The notes: generated by a model not told the origin, from the letters alone. DNA of 34,874 bases from Gammaproteobacteria bacterium (GCA_024639445.1 JAHEIJ010000001.1:1-34874), one strand, 5' to 3'. Shown: positions 17,090-25,273, counted from the stretch's first letter. Made by a program: numbers and translations.

Positions 17090-17968
17090 TCAATTTATGT
17101 AAGGTTTCAGCTGCTTATTAATGAAAATTGTTGCACGTTGAATTGCATCTTTTGATGCCAGATCATCTGCAAAAGTTCGAACATTTTCGGGACGAAAATC
17201 AAATCCGCGACCTACACCTGGATAAATGATTAAACGTGCGTCCATACCTTTGTCTTGCAGAACCTTGATGCTTGTTTGCGCCACACGCATCCGTTGATAT
17301 TGATCATCTTCTCCGATGAACACCAGAACCGGTATATCAAGCTGTTCGATTTCAGGAGCATAGCCGTAAACCTGCGCGGGTTCCGGGGCATTAGGATCCT
17401 GTAGATGAGGATAGTAAGACACATAACAGGCAATGTCTTTTTTCTGTCGCTTGAAAGTGGTAGCGACTTTCAAAGTGTAATAACCACCGCGGGTGTGAGA
17501 ATAGAGACAGGCCTTACTGCTGCTGATATCCTTGCGTGCCAATAGCACATCCACCGCCTTATCGACATCTTTTTCAAGTTCATAGTCGTGTTCAATGGGA
17601 TGTGTCCCGATAAAATGGGCCTTGTAGATATCAGGCGCAAGCACGACAAAACCTCGTGCAGCCAGGCGCCTGGCATGGCGTTGCACCAGATCATCCAGCC
17701 CACGACGTCCATGCTGAAATAATATTGCGGGATATTTGCCTTTCTTACTGGGGCGCACCACCATCGCCGGCACATCAATATCATCACTTTGGTATTCGAT
17801 CCAGGTGGTTTGGACATCATAGTTGGTTGGCACTTCAATCTTGCCATCGTTCCACCAGGCGTCACTCCACCACCAGGAATTATCATGTTTGACATCTTGC
17901 GCAAGACTATTCCCCACTATCAACAAGAGAGCGCTACTTATTATCAGGGTAGGTATTCTATAATTCAC
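17090..17968 (-). CDS. Exported dienelactone-hydrolase-like protein with altered catalytic residues
   Basis: A 292-residue alpha/beta-fold protein with an N-terminal signal peptide (residues 1-23, cleaving after NSLA or LAQ), so it is periplasmic or secreted. A Trp-rich segment WWWSDAWW follows. The dienelactone hydrolase core is recognisable: QHGRRGLDD, GFVVLAPDIYKAH, PVLVFIGEDDQY and YPGVGRGFDFR. The nucleophile elbow expected as GxCxGG or GxSxGG reads SHTRGG (157-162), placing threonine 159 at the nucleophile position. The catalytic histidine expected in GHGF is arginine 254. Only the acid (D221 or D222) remains, so the usual triad is broken. It may be a non-enzymatic binding protein or use different chemistry. 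No neighbour suggests a substrate. Confidence 0.8.
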   Translation of the reverse strand: MNYRIPTLIISSALLLIVGNSLAQDVKHDNSWWWSDAWWNDGKIEVPTNYDVQTTWIEYQSDDIDVPAMVVRPSKKGKYPAILFQHGRRGLDDLVQRHARRLAARGFVVLAPDIYKAHFIGTHPIEHDYELEKDVDKAVDVLLARKDISSSKACLYSHTRGGYYTLKVATTFKRQKKDIACYVSYYPHLQDPNAPEPAQVYGYAPEIEQLDIPVLVFIGEDDQYQRMRVAQTSIKVLQDKGMDARLIIYPGVGRGFDFRPENVRTFADDLASKDAIQRATIFINKQLKPYIN

Positions 17969-18039
17969 TTTCCCTCCATATATAAAAATTAATAATTATT
18001 TTATTATATTAATCACCGTAATCAGGCAAAATGTGTGTT

Positions 18040-18255
18040 TCAACTACAATAACTATACTCTGCCTGGACATCCATGAGGCACTTCGCGCACAGGCAATCT
18101 AGATACTTCGATGCAATATATTCGAGTTGCTTCTCTGTAAGCTCCACTGATTGACAGTCACATAATAGTACCGATCCGGATCTGCACTCGAACAGATTAG
18201 AACAACGCGGACACTTTTTTACTTCGTGAGATGGCATGCTGAGTTTATTAATCAA
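18040..18255 (-). CDS. Small cysteine-rich CWC-family protein
   Basis: A 71-residue protein with nine cysteines arranged as CPRC (15, 18), C24, CDC (32, 34), CLCAKC (54, 56, 59) and C70. This fits the cysteine-rich CWC family (CPxC...C...CWC...CLCxxCL), except that the central Trp of CWC is Asp. Zinc or another metal is probably bound; the function is unknown. The start is proposed as TTG at 18255 because GAGGGA lies eight bases upstream, whereas the in-frame ATG at 18237 has no ribosome site. It sits alone between the hydrolase-like gene and the arsenic genes. Confidence 0.75.
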   Translation of the reverse strand: MINKLSMPSHEVKKCPRCSNLFECRSGSVLLCDCQSVELTEKQLEYIASKYLDCLCAKCLMDVQAEYSYCS

Positions 18256-18465
18256 TCAGCAATTCCCTCAAGCTGCTCTATGAGCATGCGTCGCTTTTTT
18301 GTTGCCCGCCATTTTCGAAAACTCTAACAACAGTTTTTTATCCCCCCTATGAATCGAATCAGAAATGATCGTCCTGTCACATCGGAACTTACATTTAGCA
18401 TTAACTTTTCATCCTTCATTGATATTTTTATATACTTAAAGCTAATTGCATTTGTGTTTATGTAT

Positions 18466-19551
18466 TTAATGATTACTTGTCGCTTTCTGCTCATACCAGC
18501 CCCGTGTGGCATTGACAATTTTTACAACCGACAACATTACCGGGACTTCTACCAACACACCGACTACAGTCGCCAGTGCCGCGCCGGAAGAAAAACCAAA
18601 TAAACTAATCGCCGCGGCAACAGCTAACTCGAAGAAGTTACTTGCGCCAATCAATGCGGATGGTGCTGCAACACAATGGGCCACGCCGAGTTGACGGTTA
18701 AGCCAGTAGGCCAGTCCTGAATTAAAATACACCTGGATCAAAATCGGGATGGCCAGCATCAAAATAATCAGAGGCTGCGCTAATATTTGCTCTCCCTGAA
18801 AACCAAATAGCAATACCAGGGTTAATAGCAAGGCGCTCAATGAAACAGGGTGTAATCGTTTTAACAATTTTTCCAGCGCTGCTTCACCGCCTCGCGCAAG
18901 CACAATTCTGCGCCACAATTGTGCAAATGCGACTGGTATAACTATGTACAGAACCACTGACAAAAACAGGGTATCCCATGGCACGATAATCGCCGACAAC
19001 CCCAGCAACAGACCTACAATTGGCGCAAATGCGAAGATCATGATGGTGTCATTTAGTGCAACCTGGGTCAGGGTGAAATGGGGCTCGCCATCAGACAAAT
19101 GACTCCAGACAAATACCATGGCCGTACAGGGTGCTGCCGCTAATATAATCAACCCGGCAATATAGTAATCGAGTTGGTCTGCCGGTAAAAAATCGGCAAA
19201 TATGTGACGGATAAACAACCAGGCAAGCAAGGCCATGGAAAATGGTTTCACTCCCCAGTTAACAAATAGTGTTACGCCAATTCCCTTCCAATGCTCGCGC
19301 ACATGGTGCAAGGCAGCGAAATCTATCTTGAGCAGCATTGGAATTATCATGAGCCATATGAGGATGGCCACCGGGATATTAACCTTGGCGATCTCCAACT
19401 GACCGATAGTCTGAAACGGTATAGGGAAGAAATGACCCAGTGCAATTCCTGCAATAATGCACAGCGCCACCCACAATGTCAGGTAACGCTCAAAAACTCC
19501 CATCTCGGCGCCAAGTGCCTGCTTGGCTGTGGTTTCACATTGCACACTCAT
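18466..19551 (-). CDS. acr3: ACR3 family arsenite efflux transporter
   Basis: A 361-residue inner-membrane arsenite exporter with ten predicted helices. The conserved essential cysteine is in AAAPCTAMVFVWS (C142). The conserved TM9 glutamate is in VLVEVPVML (E335). SNFFELAVAAAI is also typical of the family. The ATG at 19551 shares one base with the arsC stop codon (TAATG), so the two are translated as a coupled pair. It expels the As(III) produced by the upstream arsenate reductase. The frame ends at 18466 near an AT-rich stretch without a convincing terminator. Confidence 0.95.
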   Translation of the reverse strand: MSVQCETTAKQALGAEMGVFERYLTLWVALCIIAGIALGHFFPIPFQTIGQLEIAKVNIPVAILIWLMIIPMLLKIDFAALHHVREHWKGIGVTLFVNWGVKPFSMALLAWLFIRHIFADFLPADQLDYYIAGLIILAAAPCTAMVFVWSHLSDGEPHFTLTQVALNDTIMIFAFAPIVGLLLGLSAIIVPWDTLFLSVVLYIVIPVAFAQLWRRIVLARGGEAALEKLLKRLHPVSLSALLLTLVLLFGFQGEQILAQPLIILMLAIPILIQVYFNSGLAYWLNRQLGVAHCVAAPSALIGASNFFELAVAAAISLFGFSSGAALATVVGVLVEVPVMLSVVKIVNATRGWYEQKATSNH

Positions 19552-19985
19552 TATTCTGGCCTGCTTATATATTGCTTACTGAGGCGATCCAGCAATTCGT
19601 TTACGCGTTGCCTGATATCATCACGACTGGCTCGAAACACGTTCATTACCTGTTCCTCATCTCCACTTGCCTTGGCCGGATCATCCAGTGGCCAGTGCTC
19701 CTTGTGGGTCCCAGCCGGCAACGTCGGGCAATGCTCATCGGCATGGCCACAAACGGTTACGACCAGATCCGCCGCTTGCAGCATATCCTCTGTAACACGC
19801 GTTGATTCCTGAGAAGAAATATCTACCCCTGATTCAGCCATGACCGCGATTGCACGGGGGTTTTTGCCATGGGCTTCAATTCCCGCTGATTGAACCCGCA
19901 ACCACTCGGGCGCAAGTTTCCGAGCCCAGCCTTCTGCCATTTGGGAACGGCATGAATTACCTGTGCATAAAAAAAGAAGATTCAT
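19551..19985 (-). CDS. arsC: Arsenate reductase ArsC, low-molecular-weight phosphatase (thioredoxin-coupled) type
   Basis: A 144-residue cytoplasmic arsenate reductase of the LMW-PTP fold. The P-loop is CTGNSCR (C7 nucleophile, R13), and the redox pair is VTVCGHADEHCP (C79, C86). These correspond in spacing to C10, C82 and C89 of the staphylococcal enzyme, so thioredoxin coupling is expected. WPLDDPAK contains the acid. Its stop overlaps the acr3 start by one base. No ArsR gene lies nearby; the next upstream gene is the IclR regulator 115 bases away. The gap contains the palindrome GTGTTAACAC at 20058-20067, which could be a regulator site for this pair. Confidence 0.93.
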   Translation of the reverse strand: MNLLFLCTGNSCRSQMAEGWARKLAPEWLRVQSAGIEAHGKNPRAIAVMAESGVDISSQESTRVTEDMLQAADLVVTVCGHADEHCPTLPAGTHKEHWPLDDPAKASGDEEQVMNVFRASRDDIRQRVNELLDRLSKQYISRPE

Positions 19986-20100
19986 GTTGAATAAAAATCG
20001 TGTTGATGGAAATCTTTAACAGCATAAAACAATAATGTGTAAGTAACTATAGATTGGGTGTTAACACAAAGATAATTCGTTGAGATAAAGAATAAACAAA

Positions 20101-20844
20101 TTACAATCTTTCAGTAATTGTTTTGGCTGCTCTTTTTAGTATAAACGCCCATTCGTCTTTGCGCCGTTCAATCGGTGCGGATATGGACAAGCCACCTACT
20201 ACCTCACCATTATTGTTATGTATTAGCACCCCAATACAACCCACACCAATCTCTGCCTCTTCATCATCGTACGCAAATCCTTGTGTTGTTGCTTGGTGCA
20301 GATTTTCACTCAAATCTTCCAATGAAGTCAGAGTGTGAATGGTGTAAGGCTTAAGACCTGTGCGTTTGCTGTAAGCCTGAATAAATTCAGCTCCGAGCTC
20401 ACCGAGCATGAGTTTGCCAACCGCAGTAACATGCAATGGTGCACGGCTACCAATTACCTGTTCAACCCGCATCATGCGGTTAGGTGTGGCACGTTCGATA
20501 TATATCACTTCATCATTTTCACGTACAGTCAGGTTTATGGTTTCGCCGATTTCATCGCGCAGTTGCTCCATGACATCGCGGGCTTCTTCGCGAAGATCGC
20601 CACCATGACGCGCACGGTTGGCGAGATGTGAGATTTTACGTCCAATGAAGTAGTGACCGGCATTATCCCGTTCTACAAAACCAACTTCGATCAGCGATCC
20701 GAGGATACGAAAAGCCGTCGAGGGATGAAGCCCGGTTTCCGCTGAGAGTATTTTTAAACTGGCAGCGCTGTTACACACAGCAATCGCCTGCATCAGGCGG
20801 GCGGAGCGATCGATAACTTGAATTGATGCGGTTGATTTGTCCAA
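20101..20844 (-). CDS. IclR family transcriptional regulator
   Basis: A 247-residue regulator. The winged helix-turn-helix covers residues 5-70 (LKILSAETGLHPSTAFRILGSLIEVGFV). The IclR effector domain follows, with family motifs RAPLHVTAVGKLMLGEL, GFAYDDEEAEIGVGCIGV and GGLSISAP. Such proteins bind small metabolites, often organic or sugar acids. It is divergent from the ThDP enzyme/kinase operon and probably controls it. Three related palindromes lie in the shared 200-base gap; one directly abuts this gene's start, which suggests autoregulation. The start is TTG at 20844; the upstream ATG is followed at once by a stop, and no clear ribosome site is present. Confidence 0.92.
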   Translation of the reverse strand: MDKSTASIQVIDRSARLMQAIAVCNSAASLKILSAETGLHPSTAFRILGSLIEVGFVERDNAGHYFIGRKISHLANRARHGGDLREEARDVMEQLRDEIGETINLTVRENDEVIYIERATPNRMMRVEQVIGSRAPLHVTAVGKLMLGELGAEFIQAYSKRTGLKPYTIHTLTSLEDLSENLHQATTQGFAYDDEEAEIGVGCIGVLIHNNNGEVVGGLSISAPIERRKDEWAFILKRAAKTITERL

Positions 20845-20847
20845 TTA

Positions 20848-20862
20848 TTTCACATTATGAAA
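20848..20862. promoter_or_regulatory. Putative IclR operator 1 (at the regulator's own start)
   Basis: TTTCACATTATGAAA, with matching TTTCA/TGAAA arms, lies three bases upstream of the iclR TTG codon. It differs from the perfect palindrome at 20963-20977 at one position. Its place in the iclR leader suggests self-repression. Confidence 0.6.
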
Positions 20863-20880
20863 ACGATTGTGTCTTGCGAA

Positions 20881-20910
20881 ATATTAAATTAAAAGCTATT
20901 GTTCATGCAA
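20881..20910 (-). promoter_or_regulatory. Possible sigma70-type promoter for the IclR gene
   Basis: On the minus strand TTGCAT (20905-20910) is followed after 18 bases by TAATAT (20881-20886). Transcription would start near 20873, so operator 1 would lie in the leader. Confidence 0.4.
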
Positions 20911-20920
20911 GAGATTACTT

Positions 20921-20949
20921 AGCGGTGATATGACTACCACCGCTTTTTA
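20921..20949 (+). terminator. Terminator-like hairpin between divergent promoters
   Basis: AGCGGTG (20921-20927) pairs with CACCGCT (20938-20944) around a 10-base loop and is followed directly by TTTTTATTT on the plus strand. No plus-strand gene ends here, so it may end a short leader transcript, or insulate the two divergent promoters. Confidence 0.45.
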
Positions 20950-20962
20950 TTTAAGATAAATT

Positions 20963-20977
20963 TTTCACATTGTGAAA
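20963..20977. promoter_or_regulatory. Putative IclR operator 2 (perfect palindrome)
   Basis: TTTCACATTGTGAAA is a perfect 15-base palindrome 68 bases before the ThDP enzyme start. A weak promoter (TTCACA, 16-base spacer, CATTAT) would overlap it at the -35, so binding would occlude transcription. Confidence 0.65.
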
Positions 20978-20980
20978 TCG

Positions 20981-20995
20981 TTATACATTATGAAA
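20981..20995. promoter_or_regulatory. Putative IclR operator 3
   Basis: TTATACATTATGAAA matches operator 1 at 13 of 15 positions and is centred 18 bases from operator 2, on nearly the same DNA face. Paired sites fit the usual IclR dimer-of-dimers binding. Confidence 0.45.
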
Positions 20996-21044
20996 TGTCG
21001 GGTTATTGTACCCCAACGATTTCATCAACACGGAGGAAAGCGTG

Positions 21045-23261
21045 ATGAGTGTTAACACCGCTAAAAAATTCACCGATCTGCCAGGCTTTTGCGAGGGTAT
21101 TCAGTATCTTGGCGAACCATGGGCAGATTATGACAAATATGCCTCTACAGCTGTTATTGCTGAGGGCCAATCAGCCATGGCAAAGATCGACGATGCGGCG
21201 GTCTATCAGACACTGTTGGGTGCGGATGCTTTACGCTATGTCACGCTACAGCTCTGTGGTTCTAAAGGTTCAGGTCATCCCGGCGGCTTTGCATCCAGTG
21301 CGGAAGCCCATGCGGCCTTAATGATGTTAGGTCACACAAATATCGTCACTGAAGTTGGCCATCATGCGCCCGGCTTCTATTCGTCCATGTTCCTCGACGG
21401 TTCGCTGGAAGAGATGGATATCTCTACCATGAATGACATGCAGCAGCGCTTCCGTGAAAAACACGGTTTATTAGGTCACTTATCCGGGGCGATTCCCGGA
21501 TTGCTGTCGCCCGCAGGCCCGCTAGGTCAGGGACAACATTTCGCAATGGCTGGTGCCTATTTACACCGTGATAAATTATTCCCGGTAACGATAGGTGATG
21601 GCGGTATGGGTGAGCCGTATGTTCTCAATGCCATGATGCATTTCAATACCGCCTATCCTGAGGTAACGAATTTCCTGCCTGTTTTAATCTGGAATGGGTA
21701 TTCACAGGAACATCATTCAATGGTTTCTCTGCATAATAATGAGCAGATGATCAACTATTGGAAAGGTCACAAATTTGAAGAAGTTGTTTTGGTTGATGCC
21801 AAAGATTTCGACGACAGTAACCAAGAGGGTGCTTATGTAGATAGCAGCTATTTCTCCTTGAAGAATCGTCTGGCGTTTACACAAGCAGTGCTGGAAGGTA
21901 TTGATAAAGCTGCCAGTTCTGCCATGAATGGTAAATTGACTGCATTTATAATCAAGCAGTTAAAAGGCACCGGCGTTCACACGGTTGGGGCTAAATCACA
22001 TAATTTATATCCAACAGATACATTGGATCAGCCACATATCATTGATGGTTTGCAGCGTCGTGCGCTGCCTGAATCGGCCTGGCAAATCGTTCGTGATAAC
22101 TTTAGTCGTGCTGGCGGAGGTCCTGCAGTTAAAACAGTAGTAACTGAATCTGAGATTGAACTTATCCCATTACCCAGTTTAAAGATGCAGGAATTTTCCA
22201 GGGATGAAAAAGCCGTACCTTCAACAGCGATGGGTGCGTTGGTTGCACAAGTCGGTGAAATTGACAAACGTTTTGTCGTTACGAATGCGGATGGTAATGA
22301 AGCGTCAGCAATGAAGAACATTAATGATGCATTAAAGATTCGCCATCCAACTATGGACCCATTATACAACCAGGAACCGAATGGACAGGTATATGAGCCA
22401 TTGAATGAAGATGCCTGCGCAGGCTTTGCTGCAGGATTGGCTTTATTTGGATCACGTGCGATATGGCTGTCATATGAATCGTTTGCAATCAATGGTTGGC
22501 CTATCATTCAGACTGTAACGCAAGCAATGGCTGAATTACGTCGCAAGACACCATCTATTGTAACCATGTTTACTGCGGGGGCTTTAGAGCAAGGCCGAAA
22601 TGGCTGGACGCACCAACGCCCGGAAATAGAAAACTATTTTGCAGGCATGATGCGTAATGGCAACGTGTATCCATTGTTCCCTTGTGATGCTAATGCGATG
22701 CAAGCAACATATGAATATGCGACTAACAGCTTTAACAAAGGCATGGTGATTATTGCATCGAAAAGTCCATTGCCGGTTTACATGAGTATTGCTGAAGCAC
22801 GCACCGCAGTTGAAGAAGGTGCGGCAACGATCTATGAGTCAGAATCTGGTAACAAAGGCACCGTTGTCTTTGCGGTTACAGGCGACATGATTTATCTGCC
22901 AGTTTTCGAGGCAAAAGACAAGCTTGAAGCTGAGGGTTATAAAGTACGGATTGTTGCAGTATTGAATCCGCGTCGTTTATATCGACCGGGCGATATCGCG
23001 TGGGATACTGTATCGCAACCCGATGATAAATTCATGAGCGATGATGATTTCAATGCGTTATTTCATGGTGATATGTTAATGGCAGTGAGTGGTGGTCCAA
23101 GTGCACCGTTGGAACCGGTGTTGCTGCGCACCACCGCACCAAGACGCGATACCATTTGCTGGAAGCGTGGTGAAACAACAGCATCACCCAATGAGATCAT
23201 GGCATTCAATGGAATTACCCCAGAGATAATGATTGATCGTATTGAGACGTTGATGAAATAG
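21045..23261 (+). CDS. ThDP-dependent transketolase/phosphoketolase-like enzyme
   Basis: A 738-residue cytoplasmic thiamine-diphosphate enzyme. The N-terminal domain has GSKGSGHPGG (residues 73-82), GHHAPGFYSSMFLDG, and the ThDP/Mg motif GDGGMGEP (184-191) with its distant asparagine in WNGYSQEHH (N217). The middle domain has EPLNEDACAGFAAG with the cofactor-activating glutamate (E455), SYESFAINGWP and NGWTHQRPE. It resembles phosphoketolase more than classical transketolase. A C-terminal transketolase-type domain completes it. The expected chemistry is cleavage of a C-C bond next to a carbonyl, either transferring a two-carbon unit or releasing acetyl phosphate. The substrate is not known to me. 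The ATG at 21045 has GGAGG eight bases upstream. It faces an IclR gene and precedes a DUF1537 kinase gene by 138 bases. Confidence 0.85.
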   Translation: MSVNTAKKFTDLPGFCEGIQYLGEPWADYDKYASTAVIAEGQSAMAKIDDAAVYQTLLGADALRYVTLQLCGSKGSGHPGGFASSAEAHAALMMLGHTNIVTEVGHHAPGFYSSMFLDGSLEEMDISTMNDMQQRFREKHGLLGHLSGAIPGLLSPAGPLGQGQHFAMAGAYLHRDKLFPVTIGDGGMGEPYVLNAMMHFNTAYPEVTNFLPVLIWNGYSQEHHSMVSLHNNEQMINYWKGHKFEEVVLVDAKDFDDSNQEGAYVDSSYFSLKNRLAFTQAVLEGIDKAASSAMNGKLTAFIIKQLKGTGVHTVGAKSHNLYPTDTLDQPHIIDGLQRRALPESAWQIVRDNFSRAGGGPAVKTVVTESEIELIPLPSLKMQEFSRDEKAVPSTAMGALVAQVGEIDKRFVVTNADGNEASAMKNINDALKIRHPTMDPLYNQEPNGQVYEPLNEDACAGFAAGLALFGSRAIWLSYESFAINGWPIIQTVTQAMAELRRKTPSIVTMFTAGALEQGRNGWTHQRPEIENYFAGMMRNGNVYPLFPCDANAMQATYEYATNSFNKGMVIIASKSPLPVYMSIAEARTAVEEGAATIYESESGNKGTVVFAVTGDMIYLPVFEAKDKLEAEGYKVRIVAVLNPRRLYRPGDIAWDTVSQPDDKFMSDDDFNALFHGDMLMAVSGGPSAPLEPVLLRTTAPRRDTICWKRGETTASPNEIMAFNGITPEIMIDRIETLMK

Positions 23262-23276
23262 TCGTCATATTGTTGT

Positions 23277-23351
23277 CCAGGGTTTGGCCGAGGTATCAAT
23301 AATATTTGATATAAAACATCTCTTGACAGGAGATGCTTGGCCAAACTCGGG
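23277..23351 (+). ncRNA. Three-way-junction RNA fold between the ThDP enzyme and kinase genes
   Basis: The 138-base spacer can fold into a three-way junction. The closing stem pairs 23277-23289 with 23339-23351 (GTTTGGCC with GGCCAAAC at its core, one G/U pair and one A/G mismatch). Hairpin 2 pairs TATCAA (23294-23299) with TTGATA (23306-23311). Hairpin 3 pairs CATCTC (23317-23322) with GAGATG (23330-23335). No T-run follows, so it is not a terminator. It may be an mRNA stability element or control kinase translation. I do not recognise it as a known riboswitch. Confidence 0.5.
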
Positions 23352-23399
23352 ATAACCGCATGTGACTAGTTCAAAATGTTCTAACCAGAGGCAAAGCCA

Positions 23400-24766
23400 A
23401 TGGCTGAAACCAAAATAATCGTACTTGATGATGATCCAACCGGCTCGCAGACTGTACATAGCTGTTTATTGCTTACCTGTTGGGATATCACAACATTAAA
23501 AGAAGGCTTACTGGATGATGCGCCTTTGTTTTTTGTGTTAACCAACACGCGCGGCATGGATGCTGAATCAGCTGCCGGTATTACCCGTGAAGTTTGTGTT
23601 AATTTGAAACAGGCGCTTGAAGAGATAAATTTATCCGGCCATACGATTAATCCTTTGATTGTAAGTCGTTCTGACTCAACTCTACGCGGGCACTACCCTG
23701 TTGAAACTGATGTAATCGCTGAAGAGTTGGGGCCTTTTGATGCGCACTTCATGGTGCCGGCCTTTTTTGAAGGCGGTCGTTTCACCAAAGATAGTGTACA
23801 TTATTTAATGGTGGACGATAAACCGGTACCTGTGCATGAAACAGAATTTGCACGTGACTCGGTGTTTGGTTATCAACACAGTTACCTGCCTGACTATGTA
23901 GAGGAAAAAACCCAGGGCCGCATCAAGGCCAATGAGGTAGTACGTTTCGGTTAAATGATGTACGTGGCGATAGCCTGGATCGCTTAATGACTCTGTCTGA
24001 CAATCAATGTTGTGTCGTCGATAGTGAGACTCAACAAGACTTGAACAATTTTTGTAGTCAACTGATGACGGCTGCAGAACAGGGAAAGCGATTTCTATTC
24101 CGCAGCGCCGCAAGCTTGTTAACCGCACTATCTCAATTGCCACCGCAACCGGTTAAAGCAGAGAATATGGCGAGTTATGTTCGCAACTCAAAACCAGGCG
24201 CGATTATTGTCGGTTCGCATGTTAAAAAAACAACTCAACAGCTGGATGCCTTGCTGAAAATGCCAGGTATTGGTGCAATTGAAGTTGATGTTGACCGTAT
24301 TGAAAATAATTATCAGTCTTTACGGGAATCAATTTCAGCGAATATCGTAAATATTCACCAGGCAGGCAAAACGGCAGTAATATTTACCAGCCGTTTGGAA
24401 AAGACTTTTACTTCACAAGCAGAGAGACTCGATTTCGGAATGCTGGTATCAGAATTCCTGATGGATATTGTGCGAAACTTACCTGAAAATCTCGGCTTCC
24501 TGATTAGCAAGGGCGGTATCACCTCTAACGATGTACTAAGCAAGGGGCTGAACCTGCGCACATCACGGGTAGTCGGACAGATCTTGCCTGGCTGCTCTGT
24601 AGTGTGTTGTCCGGGCAATCACAGCCGGTTTCCGGACTTGCCAGTGGTCATCTTTCCCGGCAACGTGGGTGATGAACATTCACTAGCTAAAGCTTATGAA
24701 TATCTTGCTCTACATGAGGACTATTCTGATCATGCCGGACGGCCCTTGCAGTCTGCTAATTCTTAA
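23400..24766 (+). pseudogene. DUF1537 four-carbon acid-sugar kinase, interrupted by one frameshift
   Basis: A DUF1537 (OtnK/DtnK-like) kinase, which phosphorylates four-carbon sugar acids or related oxo-acids with ATP. The first frame (23400-23954) gives 184 residues starting AETKIIVLDDDPTGSQTVH, with VLTNTRGM and VSRSDSTLRGHYP, all hallmarks of the N-terminal domain. It stops at VRFG. The -1 frame continues in register from 23951 (LNDVRGDSLDRL) to 24766. It includes GAIIVGSHVKKTT, FLISKGGITSNDVLSKGL and the C-terminal nucleotide-binding end. One missing T in GGTTAAAT would restore a protein of about 455 residues. The break falls inside the first domain, not between domains. It could be a real mutation or a sequence error. 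Confidence 0.8.
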
Positions 24767-24970
24767 AGTGTAACGGAGTTATCATTTTCTTTAGATAAGC
24801 ATGATAGCTCCCGGGGATCCGTGCACTTTTAATCAGCAGCCTTTCATTAAACATTACAAGCATCAACTCATAACGACATTGCCTGAAATATTGCCAATGG
24901 TTGTTGCTTTACCCGGCTAGAATGAGCAGCACAACTTACAATCGCCGCAACAGAAACCCCAGACATGGCA

Positions 24971-25273
24971 TCAGGGCCCAAGACCACCCGTTTCGGCCCA
25001 GAGCGAAAGTCCCTGATTCATAAAGTTCAACGCCAGCAGAAGGTTGCCAATCAATAATGCGGCCGGGCGCAATTTTATCCCTTGTTTCAATAAATCACTT
25101 ACGCTAATACCCGCACCAATTGCCGTGATGATGAACCCAAATTCACTCATCAATAATGCCGTTAACATTGGTAGTATAAATCCACTGCTTGTGGTTAGTG
25201 GACTAAATCGTAACAACAACAGGGAAAGTAATAACCCAATACCCAGGGTCAGCCAGGGGATAGATTTTCTCAC
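24971..25273 (-). CDS. Small hydrophobic membrane protein, unknown
   Basis: A 100-residue protein with predicted membrane helices at about residues 5-22, 30-55 and 70-88. No family is recognised. The start is a GTG at 25273 with GAGG seven bases upstream. It is the last gene of the minus-strand run that begins with the AI-2E-family gene, 39 bases after the GIDE-domain gene. No catalytic motif is visible; a small membrane subunit or a degenerate permease fragment are both possible. Confidence 0.55.
   Translation of the reverse strand: MRKSIPWLTLGIGLLLSLLLLRFSPLTTSSGFILPMLTALLMSEFGFIITAIGAGISVSDLLKQGIKLRPAALLIGNLLLALNFMNQGLSLWAETGGLGP

Noticed and set aside
18300..18350. Terminator AAAACT...AGTTTT downstream of the arsenic pair
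   Set aside because: Six weak A/T pairs with the T-run on the wrong strand for acr3, and it lies more than 100 bases past the stop.
23940..23965. Programmed -1 frameshift in the DUF1537 kinase
   Set aside because: No X XXY YYZ slippery heptamer in the reading frame before the stop and no reason for the family to use recoding; a lost T explains it more simply.
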